A stretch of DNA of 64,000 bases, taken from the NCBI RefSeq assembly GCF_024713945.1, contig NC_134682.1, positions 4,875,001 to 4,939,000 on the forward strand, given 5' to 3'. This document shows positions 34,930 to 49,410 of this stretch, one piece after another. This stretch comes from Dermatophagoides farinae. Its lineage: Eukaryota; Arthropoda; Arachnida; Sarcoptiformes; Pyroglyphidae. The notes beneath the pieces were generated by a model, which worked only from the letters and a program-made list of their open reading frames with translations, searched no databases and was not told the DNA's origin. The stretch's first letter is position 1; every line of letters begins with the position of its first letter. The translations under genes and the position numbers were made by a program.

Positions 34930-36471
34930 TCGATCCAAATGATTGAAATTTTCTCTTTTTTTTAAACAATTTGATTATAAATTATCAGACATGTTGACAT
35001 CAACTGAAAAATTAGGTTTGTAATTTGAATTTGTAATCCGTTTATTTTTTTTATATTATTCAATCCGTTTGATGATAATAATTATAATGTTCTCTATTGT
35101 TAACTAATCATTTCATTGGACAAATGATAGCCAATGTGTTTTGTGACCCTTTGTTTTTTGAAATTGTTTTGTTTTCGTCTACTTATCGTCGATTATTATT
35201 ACGTAAAATAAAATAAAACGTTTCTGTTGTTTTTTTTTAAATTTTCCAATACAGTATAATTATCGGTTATCATTGATTTTTGTCCGTTGTCCATTATATT
35301 TTTCTAGATTAATTTCTCAATATCAATTATATCGATTATCGATCGATTGGAATAATATGGTGAGATTATATGAATTTTGAAAATTTGAAATTCATGAAAA
35401 CAAAATTCTCCCGATAGATGACACTACCTGTTTCAAATTTGAATTTTTTTCAATTATTGAAAATGTTGTGTTCTCATCCAAGAAGAAACTGATTTTCCAA
35501 ATCACAAACATATGACACTGATATTGATATTGATTGAAAATCCAAATTGTGAAAAGAGAAAAAAATCTGGAAAATTTAAATTTTATTCAAATAAAAACCG
35601 AACCGAACAACGACAGAAAAAAAAATTCCCATTCAAAAAACAAAACAAAACAAAAAAAATCTTTTCCCTCGATTCAATCGATTCGATCCGAATTTTAGAT
35701 GATCGAACACATCTGATCATCATCAACACCAGTTGGAAATGACACCAAGATATAATGAAACGACAACAATAACAGCAGAACCTGAAAAACGAAACAAAAA
35801 AATTTAAATATCATTCACATTCTAAATGCATATCTATGTGTGTGTGTATGAAATAAAAATGATCATTGTGAAAAGAATTTATTTATTCTATACGATTCCA
35901 TTCTTTTCGATGAACCATGAACCACAGAAAAAAAAGAAAGAATTTGAAACAGATGTTGCGTGTTGCGGATAAGATGCTTTTGCTGTTGCAGATTTTAATA
36001 CCAGAAAAAAAACCGCAACCAAATCAAAAAAAAAAAAACATTGTAACAGATCAATGATTTTTTCTTGTTTTTGTTTTTTTTTCTTTAAAAGACAAAATTT
36101 TGAAACAATTTGAAATTATGTTTTTTTTCTGTGATTCTCATAGAAAAATTTTCTAGAAATTATTCAAAATTCCTTTTGTTGTTGTTGTCGTTCGTTCATT
36201 TATCATTTATCATTTGTCAATGATTGTTTAGCGTTAACAAGACAATTTTCGACAAGAAAATGATGAATTTTCTTTCATTTTATTCGCTTTTTTTTACGGG
36301 AAATGTATACTTTTTTCCATTAGTTGAAACCTAAATGAATTCATTGAATCATTATTATCATTATAATAATAATAATGAATGAGAAAGAGCGGGAAAAAAT
36401 CCAAAAACCAGTGCCTAAAAAAAAAAGCTCAGCCAACCAAACGATTTGTCCATCATTCATCCACTATAGTT

Positions 36472-36491
36472 ATGATGATGATCATCATCAT
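36472..36491. repeat. 20-bp perfect palindrome of GAT/ATC
   Basis: ATGATGATGATCATCATCAT is its own reverse complement. It arises where a GAT run meets an ATC run. Confidence 0.7.
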
Positions 36492-39400
36492 GATGATGTT
36501 AATGATATATTTAAAGGTTTTTAATTTATGTCTAATCATTTCTTTGGATATTCTATTTTTTTTCCATTCATTGCTACTTGTTCGAGTTTTTTTTTTTATT
36601 CATCCACACATATTCCATTCAATTGTTAATTCATTAATGAATGTTTTCATCATCATCTTGAATGATCATTGTCGTCATCATCATCGGTGGACAATAACAT
36701 TATATCATTTTCCATTGCTGCTAACGACGACATTGATAACAATGTCACCAACATGAAAAAAAAAGTCCATAGAGTTTGCCGTCTTTTCATTCATTCTTTA
36801 CACAAAAGAGAGAAAGAAATATAAAAAACAAAAAAAAAGGATAACCTGTAATTTGTTCATTCGTTTTTCTGTTTTGTTTTTTGTTTTTTTTTTTCATTTT
36901 ACATACATGCACACTATTATCATTATCAATGACAACCAATGTGTGTGTGTTTGTGTGTTTGTGCTTACGGGATGCAAATTTTTTTCTTCTTACTAGTTTC
37001 AGCTATAATCTGGATTTTGTTTTTTTTTTCGTTTCTTTTGTCAATTGGTTGGTGACGACATGCACCAAAAAAAAGAGAGAGAGAGAAATCTCTCTCATTC
37101 TTCCGGCAAACATTATAATTTTCTATTCAAAAGCCGACAAAATACATACAATACACAGGCGGATTTGATGACAAGTTTTTTTTCTATTTTCTTTTTTTCT
37201 TCTCGATGACCACCATAATCATTATCAAAAAATCAAGAAAATACAATTATCAAAATAAGATGAAAATGAATGAATATGCACAAATGTTGATTTAGCCAAT
37301 GTCATTGGTGGCCATTGCTGTTGTTCCATAAATGAAAAGATGGATAGAAATTAAGATTAATTGTACAAAGATTTTTATGCAATCATCATGTATTTTTTTC
37401 TGTTTCGTTGTAGTTGTTTTTGGAACATTTTGAAATCAAAATTACATGGTCCAGATTGGATTTTTTTGTTTCATTGAAAAGAAACAATATTGTGTTTCGT
37501 TTGTCAACTAACCATCAGACGATTTCTCTCGGTTGATTATTGTCAAGTAAAGTTATATTGAATTAATTTCATTAACGGCATTTTTTCCTCCATTTTTGCA
37601 TTTCTTGAAATTCTACACATTGATTAATTGAATAGATTCAAAGCAAAGAATTTTCGTATTCACTCACTTTTTTAGTCACGAACAATACGAATAATTTGTA
37701 CTTTTCTTTACTTTTTTCTTCAAACTTTATAAATTTTGTCTAATAATTTGATTCAAAAAAAAGTTAAATTAGTCTAATTTGAAAATTATTCACCATCATT
37801 CAATGGAAATAAGAAAAAGACTTGAATTTTGTGATTGAATTGTGTGTGTCTGTCTGTCTGTGTGTGTGTGTGTGGGAGTAGAATTGGTTTTTTTTCACTT
37901 TTCATCGATTGAAAAAATTTAAAAGATTTGCAATCAAATGATCAACGACATCGACGAGAGAAAATAAATTCCAATAAATTTCATCATCATGAGTTCAGTG
38001 GTTTGAAGTAATTTAATCATTTTAAAAGCATCAAACACACAGTGACAAACACACACACACACACAGAAACCAATAGAAAGAAGAAAATTTACATTTTCAA
38101 ATTTACTCTTGAATTTCAAGTCCATTATATTATGTAATGTCATAATGGACAGAAAAAAAGGGTAAATAAAAATAAAAATCCAAGATTATGATGATGAGAA
38201 GAATTTAATTACAATTAAACATTGTAGCTATTTCCACATAAAAATGTAAAAGTGCATTACTCTGCGTTAGTTCAGAATTTCAATTGCAAAATTTTCTTGT
38301 AATCCTTGGCTGAAATCGTATTCATATGTGACGAAATTCTTCTTGTTGTATAACAATAATAATGATGCAAACAACAAGTGAAGAAGAACCAGAAAAAAAT
38401 TAAACAAGAAAACTTTTTTTTCTTTTCGTCGTTGTCTTATTTTTGGAATAAAATTTAAATGTAACAACAACAACAACAAGATTCATCCATCGACAACGTG
38501 CCAAGACTATTGATAACCAAAACAACAACATCAACGATGATGACGACGTTTTAAACAAAAAAAATTCTTCAAATCGAAACATGTATTTGTGTGTGTATGT
38601 ATGTTTCGTGGTAATCAAATTATAAATTCCACTACCATACGATAAACATATTTTTTTTTAACTCGGGTCGTGAATGGTAAATAATGGCGAAAAAAAACAT
38701 AATATTAAAAACACAGACACACGAAGAAGATACACTCTTTGACTAGAAAACTTTTAACCCTTTTTAAATTTTCTGGTTTTTGTTGTTTCAAAGAGAAAGA
38801 TAATTTTATTTGTTTGTTTGCCGCTTGCTTGCTATCATCATCATCATATGATACTGATTCTGGAACGTTGAAGAAAAAAAAAACCATTTTGAAGTACTAT
38901 CATCATCATTATCATAATCGGTCTTGAACGTAAAAAATAACCAAAGAACCATCATCATCATCATCATCATAATCAAAAATAATGAAGCCAAATAAACTTT
39001 TTTTTTGTTCCAGGAACAGAACAGAGTCAAAGAATAATAGAAAAAATTTAATTCTTGACAATTCGTGATTATATGATCATCATCTTCATATCATGAAAAT
39101 TGTTATAATGTTTTTGGTTTGGCTTGGTTTTTTGAGAAACTTTAGTTTTTTCTTTGTTCGAAACAAAACAATTCAAATGAAATCTCTACGATGATGATGA
39201 AGAGATGAATATAGAAAAAAAAATTACGCTTGAAAAACTTTTTGGAATTTCAATTTTTTTGTTGATTTTTCTTAAAATGTGATGATGATGATGATGAGCA
39301 ACATTCTGTGGATAAATTATCTTCTTATTGAAATTTGTAAATTCGACATGGCAACCAGTACAACAATTATGATAATGATTGCTTTTTTGGGACGGGGGGG

Positions 39401-42400
39401 TGGTTGGAAAAAAAATTTAATCACCAAAATGAAATGATGAAAATTTAATAATTATAATAATCGAGAAATGAGAGATAAAAAAAATTTTTTTCTCTTTGAT
39501 CGATCGAAATTGTGAAACTTTTTGTTCCATTTATAACCGATAATTACAAAAATACGTTCTGGATGGATGTCCAATGTATATTTTCAATAATCAAAATGCA
39601 GAACTTTCTGAATTGGAAAAACTAAAGAGAATTTTTCGAGAATTTTTTTTTCTCATTTCAAACAAATGAAATGTTTAATTTGTGGCTAAAAAAGAAAATT
39701 TTTAGTGTGGCCATTTGTGTGACAATCTTTCCATCATCATCATTATTTCAAAGTCGTCAATTTTGATACATCATTTTTCATCTTGTCACAAACGCGCGTA
39801 CCAGAACAGAAGACCAGACAACCCACTAAATGACAGATGATGATGATAACTTGTCATCATCATCATCATTTCATCATTCATTATTATAAATGAATTTCAA
39901 CGACACGCCCAACAGCGATACGCCTTTTTTCACGCCCAAATCCAATTATAATGATGATGATGATGATTGTTGACAAATATAAAGGTAATTTTTTGCAGAT
40001 TCATTCATTTATTCATTATGTAATAAAAGGGTTGAATTTTGAAACAGAAAAAAAATGAATAAAATTTTTTTCAATAATGAATTTTAAGTCGGACACAATT
40101 CAAGTTCAGTAAAAAAAGGGTTAAAATCATTTATCATGAATGTCACAGGGATTTATTTGTCATTTTTTTCTTGTTTGTTTTAATATCGATACTGATTCAA
40201 TTCTCATTAACATTTCTGTGAATGATGGTTTTTTTTTTGACATGTCCAAATGTTTTTTTCTTTCCATCATCATCCATCATTCAACTAATCAGCATACTGT
40301 GGAAAAAAATTATTCTCATTTTGATATTTTTCAAAAAAACGGATTCAGTTGGTGGAATTACCTGATATTCTTGATGATGATGAGATCCCATCATATGTTG
40401 GTTTAATCATTGGTTTTCACTATCAATGATGATGATGATGATGACAACTGTCACTTTAAATGACAAAAAAAACTATATAATTAATCCAGATTTATGATTT
40501 TCGCTCATGATGATAATCACTGAATGTGAATTGGAATTTTTTTTCAAATTAAAGGTATTTTTCCCAAGTTTTTTTCTCCATGAATTTAAAACTTGGAAAA
40601 AACAACAGCAAAAAAGCTTTGGTTATATTTATAAATTTCACCATCATTCCCAGGTTTTTTTTCTCCCTTCTCCAATGGATTCTGATATTGTATTTTTCCC
40701 ATCACCACCACCACCAAAAAAAATGTCACAAAAAATGGATTTTTTCTCTCCATTTCCCGTTTTTTATATTTTAATTAAAAAAATTTTGAAAAGAAAAAAT
40801 TTGTGAAAAAATGAAAATTTTTTCCAGATTTTTCATTGAAAACAAAAAAACATGCATTTATTTTACATTTTCAATATTTCCAATTTTTCAAAAAAAAATG
40901 TCGTCGAATAGCAAAGACTCATTACGCAGGCAACAACAATGAAGAAAAAATTTGTCATAACATCATTATAAATGAAGTCAAACAACGAAAAAACGAGAGA
41001 GAAATGATTAATTAAAAGCATGGTATTCAAAATAAAGAGATTCGAAACCATTTTGCCGCTATACCGTTAATATTTCGTTGTTGCCACTACTTGGGTCCTA
41101 TTGAATTGAAATGAAATAAAATGCAATGAATGGACCGGTGGATGGATGGATGAATGGATGGATAGAAACAGAAAAAAAATAAATTAGTATTCAGAAGCGG
41201 CAAAATAGAGTGCATGTTACGAATGTCTGTGTGTGTGTGTGTTTGTGTGATATATACGCCTACGGAAAATATTTCCTTTCCCCTTTTATTTTTATTTTTT
41301 TTCGTTTTTTGGTAAATAGAAATTTGAATAATTAAACCGTTCATTAAAATTTTTTTTCCTTTGGAAAATGGCACGCGTGTGACGCTGTTGGTGCTGTTTT
41401 CGATTCTGTATTGGATTTGTTCTGTGTGTATACGGGTATCTTGGTAGAAATCTATCAGAAAACGTGTTTAGAATTTTTTTGTTTGACAATTTACACAAGG
41501 ACATTGGGCCACAATTTCAATTGATATCGGTAGGAGCTGAAAAAAGGTGAATAAGACAAAAAAAAGAAAGAAAATTTTTTCCTGTAATTCCAAAAAGACG
41601 AATTTTTTTTCCTTTTTTTGCGAGTTACTCGTAAAATTTCTTTTTTTTCGTGTGTGTAAAAAAATAGAGAAAAAATAAAAAGTTTTTTCCTCTCCTATTT
41701 CTACTCTTCTCGTCTTTTTCAGAGAGCAATGTAGCAAATCAATTTCTTTGAAAGTCGAATCTACCGAATTTCAACAACAACAACAACAACAACAATGTTG
41801 CATATGTTTAACAGCCAGAAAACCAAGTGAATGAAAATGAAATAAAAAAAAATTTGCACAAAATTTCAATTTAACAAAATTGAACCATAAAGAGAATTTT
41901 CTTTTTTATTTTCGCTTTGGATTTTAGAACAAAATTTACTTTTCAAACTTTATTCCTCTCTCTCTCTCTCTCTCGTCGTTGTTGTTGTTGTTGCTACAAC
42001 TAACTAAATAACGAACGGAAAAAGTTTTTTTTGTTGGAAAAATTCAAACCACAATCTTTGAAAAGTTTCTCATCAAGTTAATATCATTATCATTAAGATG
42101 AAGAATGTTGTTATCGTTGTTGTTGTTGTTGTTGTTGTTACCGATTCTGTGTGTGTGTGTGTGTGCGTGTATGTTTTTTTGTTATTTAAATTTTTTCAAT
42201 GTTCACAACAACAACAACAACCAACCGACTGACATACTATGGCTAAGTGAATGAATAAATGAATGAAGTAAGAATTTTGTGTGTGTAAATGAAATTTGAG
42301 TTTTCCAAAAAAAACTTTTGATTTGAAAAAAAATCTCTTTTATTCGTGGAAATAAATGAAAATTAACAAATTGTTTTTTTTGAAGTTGGTGAGAGAGAGT

Positions 42401-43035
42401 GAAAGAGAGAAGAGTTTCCAAAAATTTTTGGAAATTTTCCAGAAATTACGTGCAATATGAACACACAATTTGAGGCACCAAAACGATAATGTAATGGTAA
42501 TAAAAATGAGAACGGAATTTCAATCGATTCCGGATGTTTTTTTTTCTAGAAAAAAAATTCTTGATAAATTTTTCCGTATATAAAAAAGCTGTAAATAAAT
42601 GTTTCTCGATAGTTTATATTATTATCTTAAATTCTCTGAAATATTTTTCTTGGTTAATGCTGATGTTGTTATTGTTATCTGCCAGTATTGATTCTTACTT
42701 TAATGGCCGTAAAAATGAACGAATTGACAACCAATTCAGTGAATGGGAATACAGAAACCCAAGTGTTCCGGTACTGTCTTTGTGTGTGTGTGTGTGCATG
42801 TCTTATCGGTAATTTACTCAATGAGATTCTGAATTCTGGATTTTTTTTATATATATTCCCGAATTCAAAAACTATCAAAATGTTCAAAGATTTTGTTATC
42901 GTTTAAATATATCGTTGCTGTATTTCTTTTTCTCTATTTTGTTTTGTTTTTTGGTGACAAAGATTTCGATTGAATTTCATTGAAGCTGAAGATAAATAAA
43001 TTTCTTTTGAAATTGATCACTTGGGTTTCCACTGA

Positions 43036-43058
43036 TGGTGGTGGTGGTGGTGGTGGTT
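43036..43058 (+). repeat. (GGT)n microsatellite
   Basis: About seven GGT units, a G-rich tract that stands out from its AT-rich surroundings. Confidence 0.75.
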
Positions 43059-43469
43059 GATCAAAATCAATCGCAAATGAACAAACAAAGTAAAACCAAT
43101 GGATCGAAACGTTGAAAAAAAACTAAATAAATTTCCAAATAACTAGATTATTGTGTGATTATCCCCGGAATCAAACTCGAAACAAAAACATTTTAAATGA
43201 AGCGAATCAAACAAAAAAAAAGAAGAAGAAAATAAAAATAAATTATCTCAAAAAGCAAAAAGTATTACGCCGGAATCAAATATTATATTATATACCACTA
43301 CCATCACTATTAACTTACATAATCATCATCTAGCTTGTGACATTCAATTCGATCGTCATCGGAAGAAATGAGCATCCATGAAATCCGTATTTTGTGAACC
43401 ATGTGAATCATCCTTTATTGTGATGGTGGATTGCCATTACATATAAATATCGAAACTAATATTTGTTTG

Positions 43470-43520
43470 AATGGATGGCCACCATCACCATGATGATGAT
43501 GGTGATGGTGGCCATCCATT
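43470..43520. repeat. Perfect 21-bp inverted repeat, 9-nt loop
   Basis: The left arm (43470-43490, starting AATGGATGGCC) is the exact reverse complement of the right arm (43500-43520, ending GGCCATCCATT). The loop is TGATGATGA. Unlike other hairpins here, the stem is not only a simple repeat: it includes the mixed sequence GGATGGCC. Confidence 0.85.
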
Positions 43521-46500
43521 GACATCTTGATGAGTAACATACACACACACACATAGAAAGAAAAAAATACATTTTGTCAATAAAAATAAAACAGACACCA
43601 ATTTTTTTTTCTTTGTTTGTTTGATACAAACCATTGAGAGATATTCGATCGAATCCTGTATTGAAATCGATTGTATACAAAAATGAACATGGATAGAAAT
43701 GAAAATGGTCAACTAATAAAAGTTGATGGTAAAAAAACTTTGTTTTCGTGTTTATGTGTGTGTGTGTGTGTGTGTTCCAGAATGATGGTCGCTTCATCGT
43801 TGTATTGAAAACAAAGAAAAAAAAGATTTCACATCCGTACATTCATTCATTGCTGTTTTTGTTGTTGTTTTTACCCGGAAAGTTTCTTGATTTGTTTTTT
43901 TTTTATTTTTGTTTTTACCATTGTTATTGTTTTGTTTGTTGTCCCAAATGGGACCCGGACAGCCAGAAAAAAAAACAACAAAATAGAAACGAAAAACATT
44001 ATCCATTCGGTCCAAAGATCTGTGTGTGTGTGTGTCTGTGTGTGAATGTGGTCAGTCATGAGTCTTTTTCTTCTTCTTTTCTCTCAGAAGATGATGATAA
44101 TGATAATCGTCAAGAATTGAATGCACAAAACGAAAGAATAAGAAACTTTTGCTTTGTTTTACTTTATGTGAAATAAAGAAGAAGAAGAAGAGCTATTAAG
44201 TGTCGATATTATTATTGTTCCCTTTTTTTGTATTGAATTGGTTTGAAACAGAAAATAGAAAGAGAAAGAGAGAGAAATTTGCCAAAAACAAAGTTGTAAC
44301 AAAGTAGAAATTTTCTACGGATTTATTTTATTTTTTTTCTCCGAAAAAAATGCTGAAAGATCGGGAATCACTCGGGTATCATATGTACCGAGTAGCCTCA
44401 TCATTAGTTTTTTTTTCTCTCTCTCTTCCTTTAGTTTAGTTCGGACATTCGATATGGATCCCAATGGATCACTCGATTTTTCCGAAAATAAGAAAATGTC
44501 TCAATTCAGTGAGTGAGAGTTTATTCATTTCATTGTTTGTGCGAGAATTACGCGTTTGCAATTTACAAACAAAACAAAGCAAAAAGATTTTCATTACTCT
44601 AAAAATGATCATTTTCGTATCCATACGAGAACCATAAATACTTTCCAAGTTTAGTGTAACAAAATAAAAAAAAATGACAACAACAACAAAAAAAATCAAG
44701 AATCAACATCATCTGGATCATTATCATCATCATGGATTGAATGAAATGAAATGAAAAAAAAAGTTCAAAAAGATAGAAATCTCATAGGTGTCTTCAACTT
44801 TAATTGAGTTCCATGGATCGTTTTTGTTTTATTTCGTTTGTTTCAAACAACATAAAAAACAAACAAATAAATATCTAGTGTCTACGAATCGCAGTTACAA
44901 AAATTCACTTTTATTTGATTATTACGTTTATATTTAGAAATGGAATCACGATTCTTTTTACGGCAAATATTCATGCGACAATGGTGATGATTCAATTCTT
45001 TTTTTTGTATTTTTCACTAGAAAAAAAAATAAAACTTTCAAATTGATCATCTGATGAATCTGAGACAAAGTGTGTGTTCAGAGTTCATTTTCATCATCGT
45101 CGTTGTAAATCGTCGAACCACAAACATTGAATCATCATCAACCCATCTCGTTCCATTTGAAAAACACACTCGGGAATTATTTTTTTCTTTTCGTCGTTGT
45201 TGTTGACTGTGAATGAATGACGATTATTGCAATTCCAAAATGCCGGAAAAATGAACTTTTTTGTTGTTGTTGTTGTTGTTGAATTTGCATGTTGAATGTG
45301 GAATTTTTTTCCGCTCTTTTCTCTCTGTCTCTTGAATTAAAAATTGAAACTTTAAAATTATTTATTCAAGCGAAAAACAATCTCACTATAATAATCAAAC
45401 TATTCTCTGGCACAGAATAATGGAGTTTTTTTTAACAATCAAACATCGTTTTATTCTGTTTTTTTTTTTGTTTATTCTTGTTTGTTCTTCAAACAAACCA
45501 TTATATAATGCTCTTGAACCAGATTTTTTTTTCTTGTTTTGTGTCTGGTTCGACCATATATTCCGGACGGGCCCAATTTCACTGGAATTACTGGTATTTG
45601 GCGTTGGGAAAATGATATTTATTTTTTATTTTTATTCCTAATGTTACCTTTTCTCTAGTTTTGTTTTATTATGTCTCTCTTTTGAAATTTCATTAAAAAT
45701 CATAAATCATTTCTTTTTTTTTGCTGAAAATTTTTCTTGGAAACAAACATTACGTTGTTATGTATTCGATAGAAGTAACCAGAAAAGAGAAGAAAAAAAA
45801 TACCGATTAAATTACCGAAATTCCGGAAAAATACACACAATTCATGGATGATTCATGAGAAAAATGGCCAGATTGCATTTTTCAAATTTACCGGATTCTT
45901 GTGTTTTTTTTGTCTATTTGTTTACTTGTTTGTTTGTCAGTTTTTTCTCCTCTCGTACAATCGAATCTTCAAAATTCCTTCCACTTGCCATTCGAAATCA
46001 CAACTAATAATAATTGCTAAAATTCGTGGCCGGCCGGTTCTTCAGAAGTTTTACCAAAATTCCAGAACCAAATGTTGGAGGGTTTTATTTTGAAAACAAT
46101 TGGACAATAATAATAATGATCAAGTGATCAAACGAGAGCAAAAGAGAAAAATGAATTTTTCAAACCAAAAAAAAAAAAAAAAACGAAAAAAATCCAAAAT
46201 CATAGTCACGAAAATTGAGAGAGAATTTCCGACCAAACAACGAACAAAATGAAACAAGAAATAAGAACAATGATTCGGTAATATGAAGATGATCTACTAC
46301 TACTAAAACGACGAAAAAAAAATATTTGATCGATTTTTGATTGGACTTTTTTTTCTTGCGATTCTGTTGGATCACCACATTCCCTGTTAGTGTTTGTGTA
46401 ATGACCATACACATATACCATAATAATAATAATATTACTCGAACCATGTCATTTATCGCCTCATCAAATAACCATCAATCATATGAAAAAAAATATCCTT

Positions 46501-49381
46501 TTTGCGTTTTGTTTTTTTTTTGTATTTCAAGAAATAAAAAAAAAATATTTTCATTTTAGAAACAACGATAACAACAACAACAGAAATAGCTCACGAAAAT
46601 TAGTAATCATCATCATCATGGCAAGAAACAAAAAAAAATGGATGTATATTGTATCTCGTATCATCATCACTTAGTAAATAGTTTGTTGTTCGATGATGAT
46701 GGTGATGATGATGATGGTTTGATGCAAAATTCCAGTGTCTGGTGGACTGAACGATTACGCCCATTCTAGATTCTGAAAACCGTTGTTTTTTTTTTGTTTG
46801 TTACTGTTGATTCTTCTGTTCCAAATTTTCTAATGCCCCAAGAGAGAAATGGACCTGAAAAGAATAAGGTGTTTTTTTGTATCTTTCTTTTTTGTTTTCA
46901 TTTTCTAACAACAAGCATAACATATCCAAAAAAACAAATCTATTTATAATCGATTGATCAACTTGTGTGTGTGTATGTCATTGACAATGTTGATCATCAT
47001 CACCATTATAGTATGAGAATTAATTGATCGATTTTGGTGATCCAGAAAAAATAAATCAGAAAATCAGAAAACCAAAAAAAGAAAAATTCCAAACGTCGAT
47101 TTCATGTGTGAAACTTTTTTTTAAAGAAAAAAAATTCATAACCGGAATCCGGATGTTATCCGAAAAAAAACTGTCAACCGGCTGATGATGAGGATTTGAA
47201 CATTTTAACTGCCAATCGATCCCGCCGTCACATATTATGAAAAAGGCTGATTATCATCCTTTTCTTCATCGTCATCATCATCATCATTAAAAATGTCCTG
47301 ATCATATATAATATGACAAAATTGAATGAATTCAAGTAAATATAAAAGTAGCTTAAGTGATGATGAACAGTGAAAGAAGTAAGTCTCTCTTGAGAGTGCA
47401 CTATTGTAAATCGCTTCTATTGTTATTGTTGTTGTTGTTGCCAATGATTCTTGTTCACCAACATTAATAATAATAATTTGTCATCCATATATAGTTGGTT
47501 TGTTTTTTTTTTTGCGTGATGTCCATCATCCAAAAGAAAAAAAAATGACAAAACGTTATAATAACCGACCGGACAACAGCGAAAAAAAATTCCTAATTTC
47601 TTATTTGACCAACAGAACAACAACAATAACAACACGCTATAATTTTTTTTTCAACATTTCTCGGTACATTTTCTCCCGGTTCTCGGGTTTTTTTCTTCGT
47701 TTCGGCTTTCATATTTTTTTTGATACAATTTTTGTTGGTTCGTTCGTTTTTGATAATTCCAAACGACATTTATTTACGTTTGGGACAAACGTTTCTTTTG
47801 TTTGCATCTTATTTCGTTGTCTGTATCTCATCATCGTTGTTGTTGTTGTTGTTGTAATCGTCATGTTGTTGATAATACGCTTAACATGAGAATTTGACAT
47901 ATTACTAGGGAACAATGAAATGAAAAAAAAACGAAAAAAAAACTAATGCAAAATCCAGCAAAAGTTCAAAAAAATACAATGTAGACAAATTATCGGACAG
48001 GGTTTATGTTTGTGTGTGTGTGTGTGTAACATGGAAAATAAAGTCTCCAAACATCTTTTAGATTGGTAAAGCAAGAAAGAGAGAAAATCCTTCTAAATAA
48101 CAAAACCATTTTTGTGTGTCCAGTTTTCAGTTGTTGTTGTTGTTGTTGTTGTTGTTTTCACAGAGTTTCAGAGTTTTGTTTCATTTGTGTATGTGTGTGT
48201 GTCAAATAATTGTTAACCGAACAATGAAATGAAATGAATGAAAAAAAAAATATAAACCAGAATAATGGTAGAATCTAGAGACACACACACACACAAAATG
48301 TAGACCGTACCGGATTAAGTTTCAATTCGTAGTGTGGTGATGGTAGGTAAGCATAGAAATAGAATTCTTCTTATACACTGACGATTTATTCTAACACATG
48401 GTTTTGTGAATACTCTAAGAAGTATTAGAATAATTCCTATACCGATTTTGGCATCATCATCATCATCATCGTCATCTCTATATTGTGAAGGGTTAATCTC
48501 TCAATATGATCATTTCTCAAAATTGGTCAATTTAATTGTCTCTACTATATGTGTGTTCTTTTTACAATATCTCTTGATGAAATGTTTATTTGAATGGAAA
48601 AAAAAGAAACAAAAAAAAAAAAGAAAAAGAAAAACAAGCAGATTATCATCATTACATGATGGACACGATAATAGACACACACTGGCAAAGAAAATGCTCG
48701 TCTTTTTTCAATTCAATTCAATTAATTTTTAATTTTCTTTTTTGAGACCAAACTAAAACTGAGAAAATGAGAGACAGAGAGAAAATGATTGAAATTTTTT
48801 TTTTTTAACAAACGACAATCGAGGTGAAAACTATGCATTTCATTATATTTTCTAATCATAATCATTTGGGTGTGTCATGATGATGATCACAATCATCAAA
48901 AAAAAAAAAAATGAATTAATAAAAAACGACAACAACATTTTGATTCAGTGAAAAAATTGTTGAAATTATTCACCATTTCACATCATCATTATTTTAAAAA
49001 AAAATTTGAATTCAATAGAAAAATTATTCAAAAAAAAAATTTTTGACCTTCAAAAATCCAAAAATGAAAAAAAAAACAATCTTCATAATCACCAAAAAAA
49101 AAAAAAAAGTTGATCCACACTGTGCTTTCAAACGAAAAAAAAATGATTACCACCACCACCAACAACAACAACATTTGCTTGAATTTGATTAGTTTGTGTG
49201 TTGTGTATTTCGCAATAAATGAATGAATGAAAAACGAACCATCATCAGCACCACTTCTAGATATGATTACCAAGATAATCATTTGTGGCCGGAGAAACGC
49301 AAAAAAAAACCGGGACAAAATCATATTTTTTTCATTTTTTTTTTTTGCTTTTGTTGTTGTTGATTATGATGAGGATTATTG

Positions 49382-49410
49382 TCATCATCATCATCATCAT
49401 CATCATCATT
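49382..49410 (+). repeat. (CAT)n microsatellite
   Basis: About nine uninterrupted units. Confidence 0.8.

Noticed and set aside
43456-44176. Frames of 128 and 142 codons on opposite strands
   Set aside because: They are made of Val-Cys and Phe/Lys runs from GT and A/T tracts, and one simply crosses the 43470 hairpin.
45540-45560. GGTTCGA-like motif suggesting a tRNA B box
   Set aside because: The flanking bases do not complete a B box, and no matching A box or cloverleaf could be traced. No tRNA was found elsewhere in the window either.
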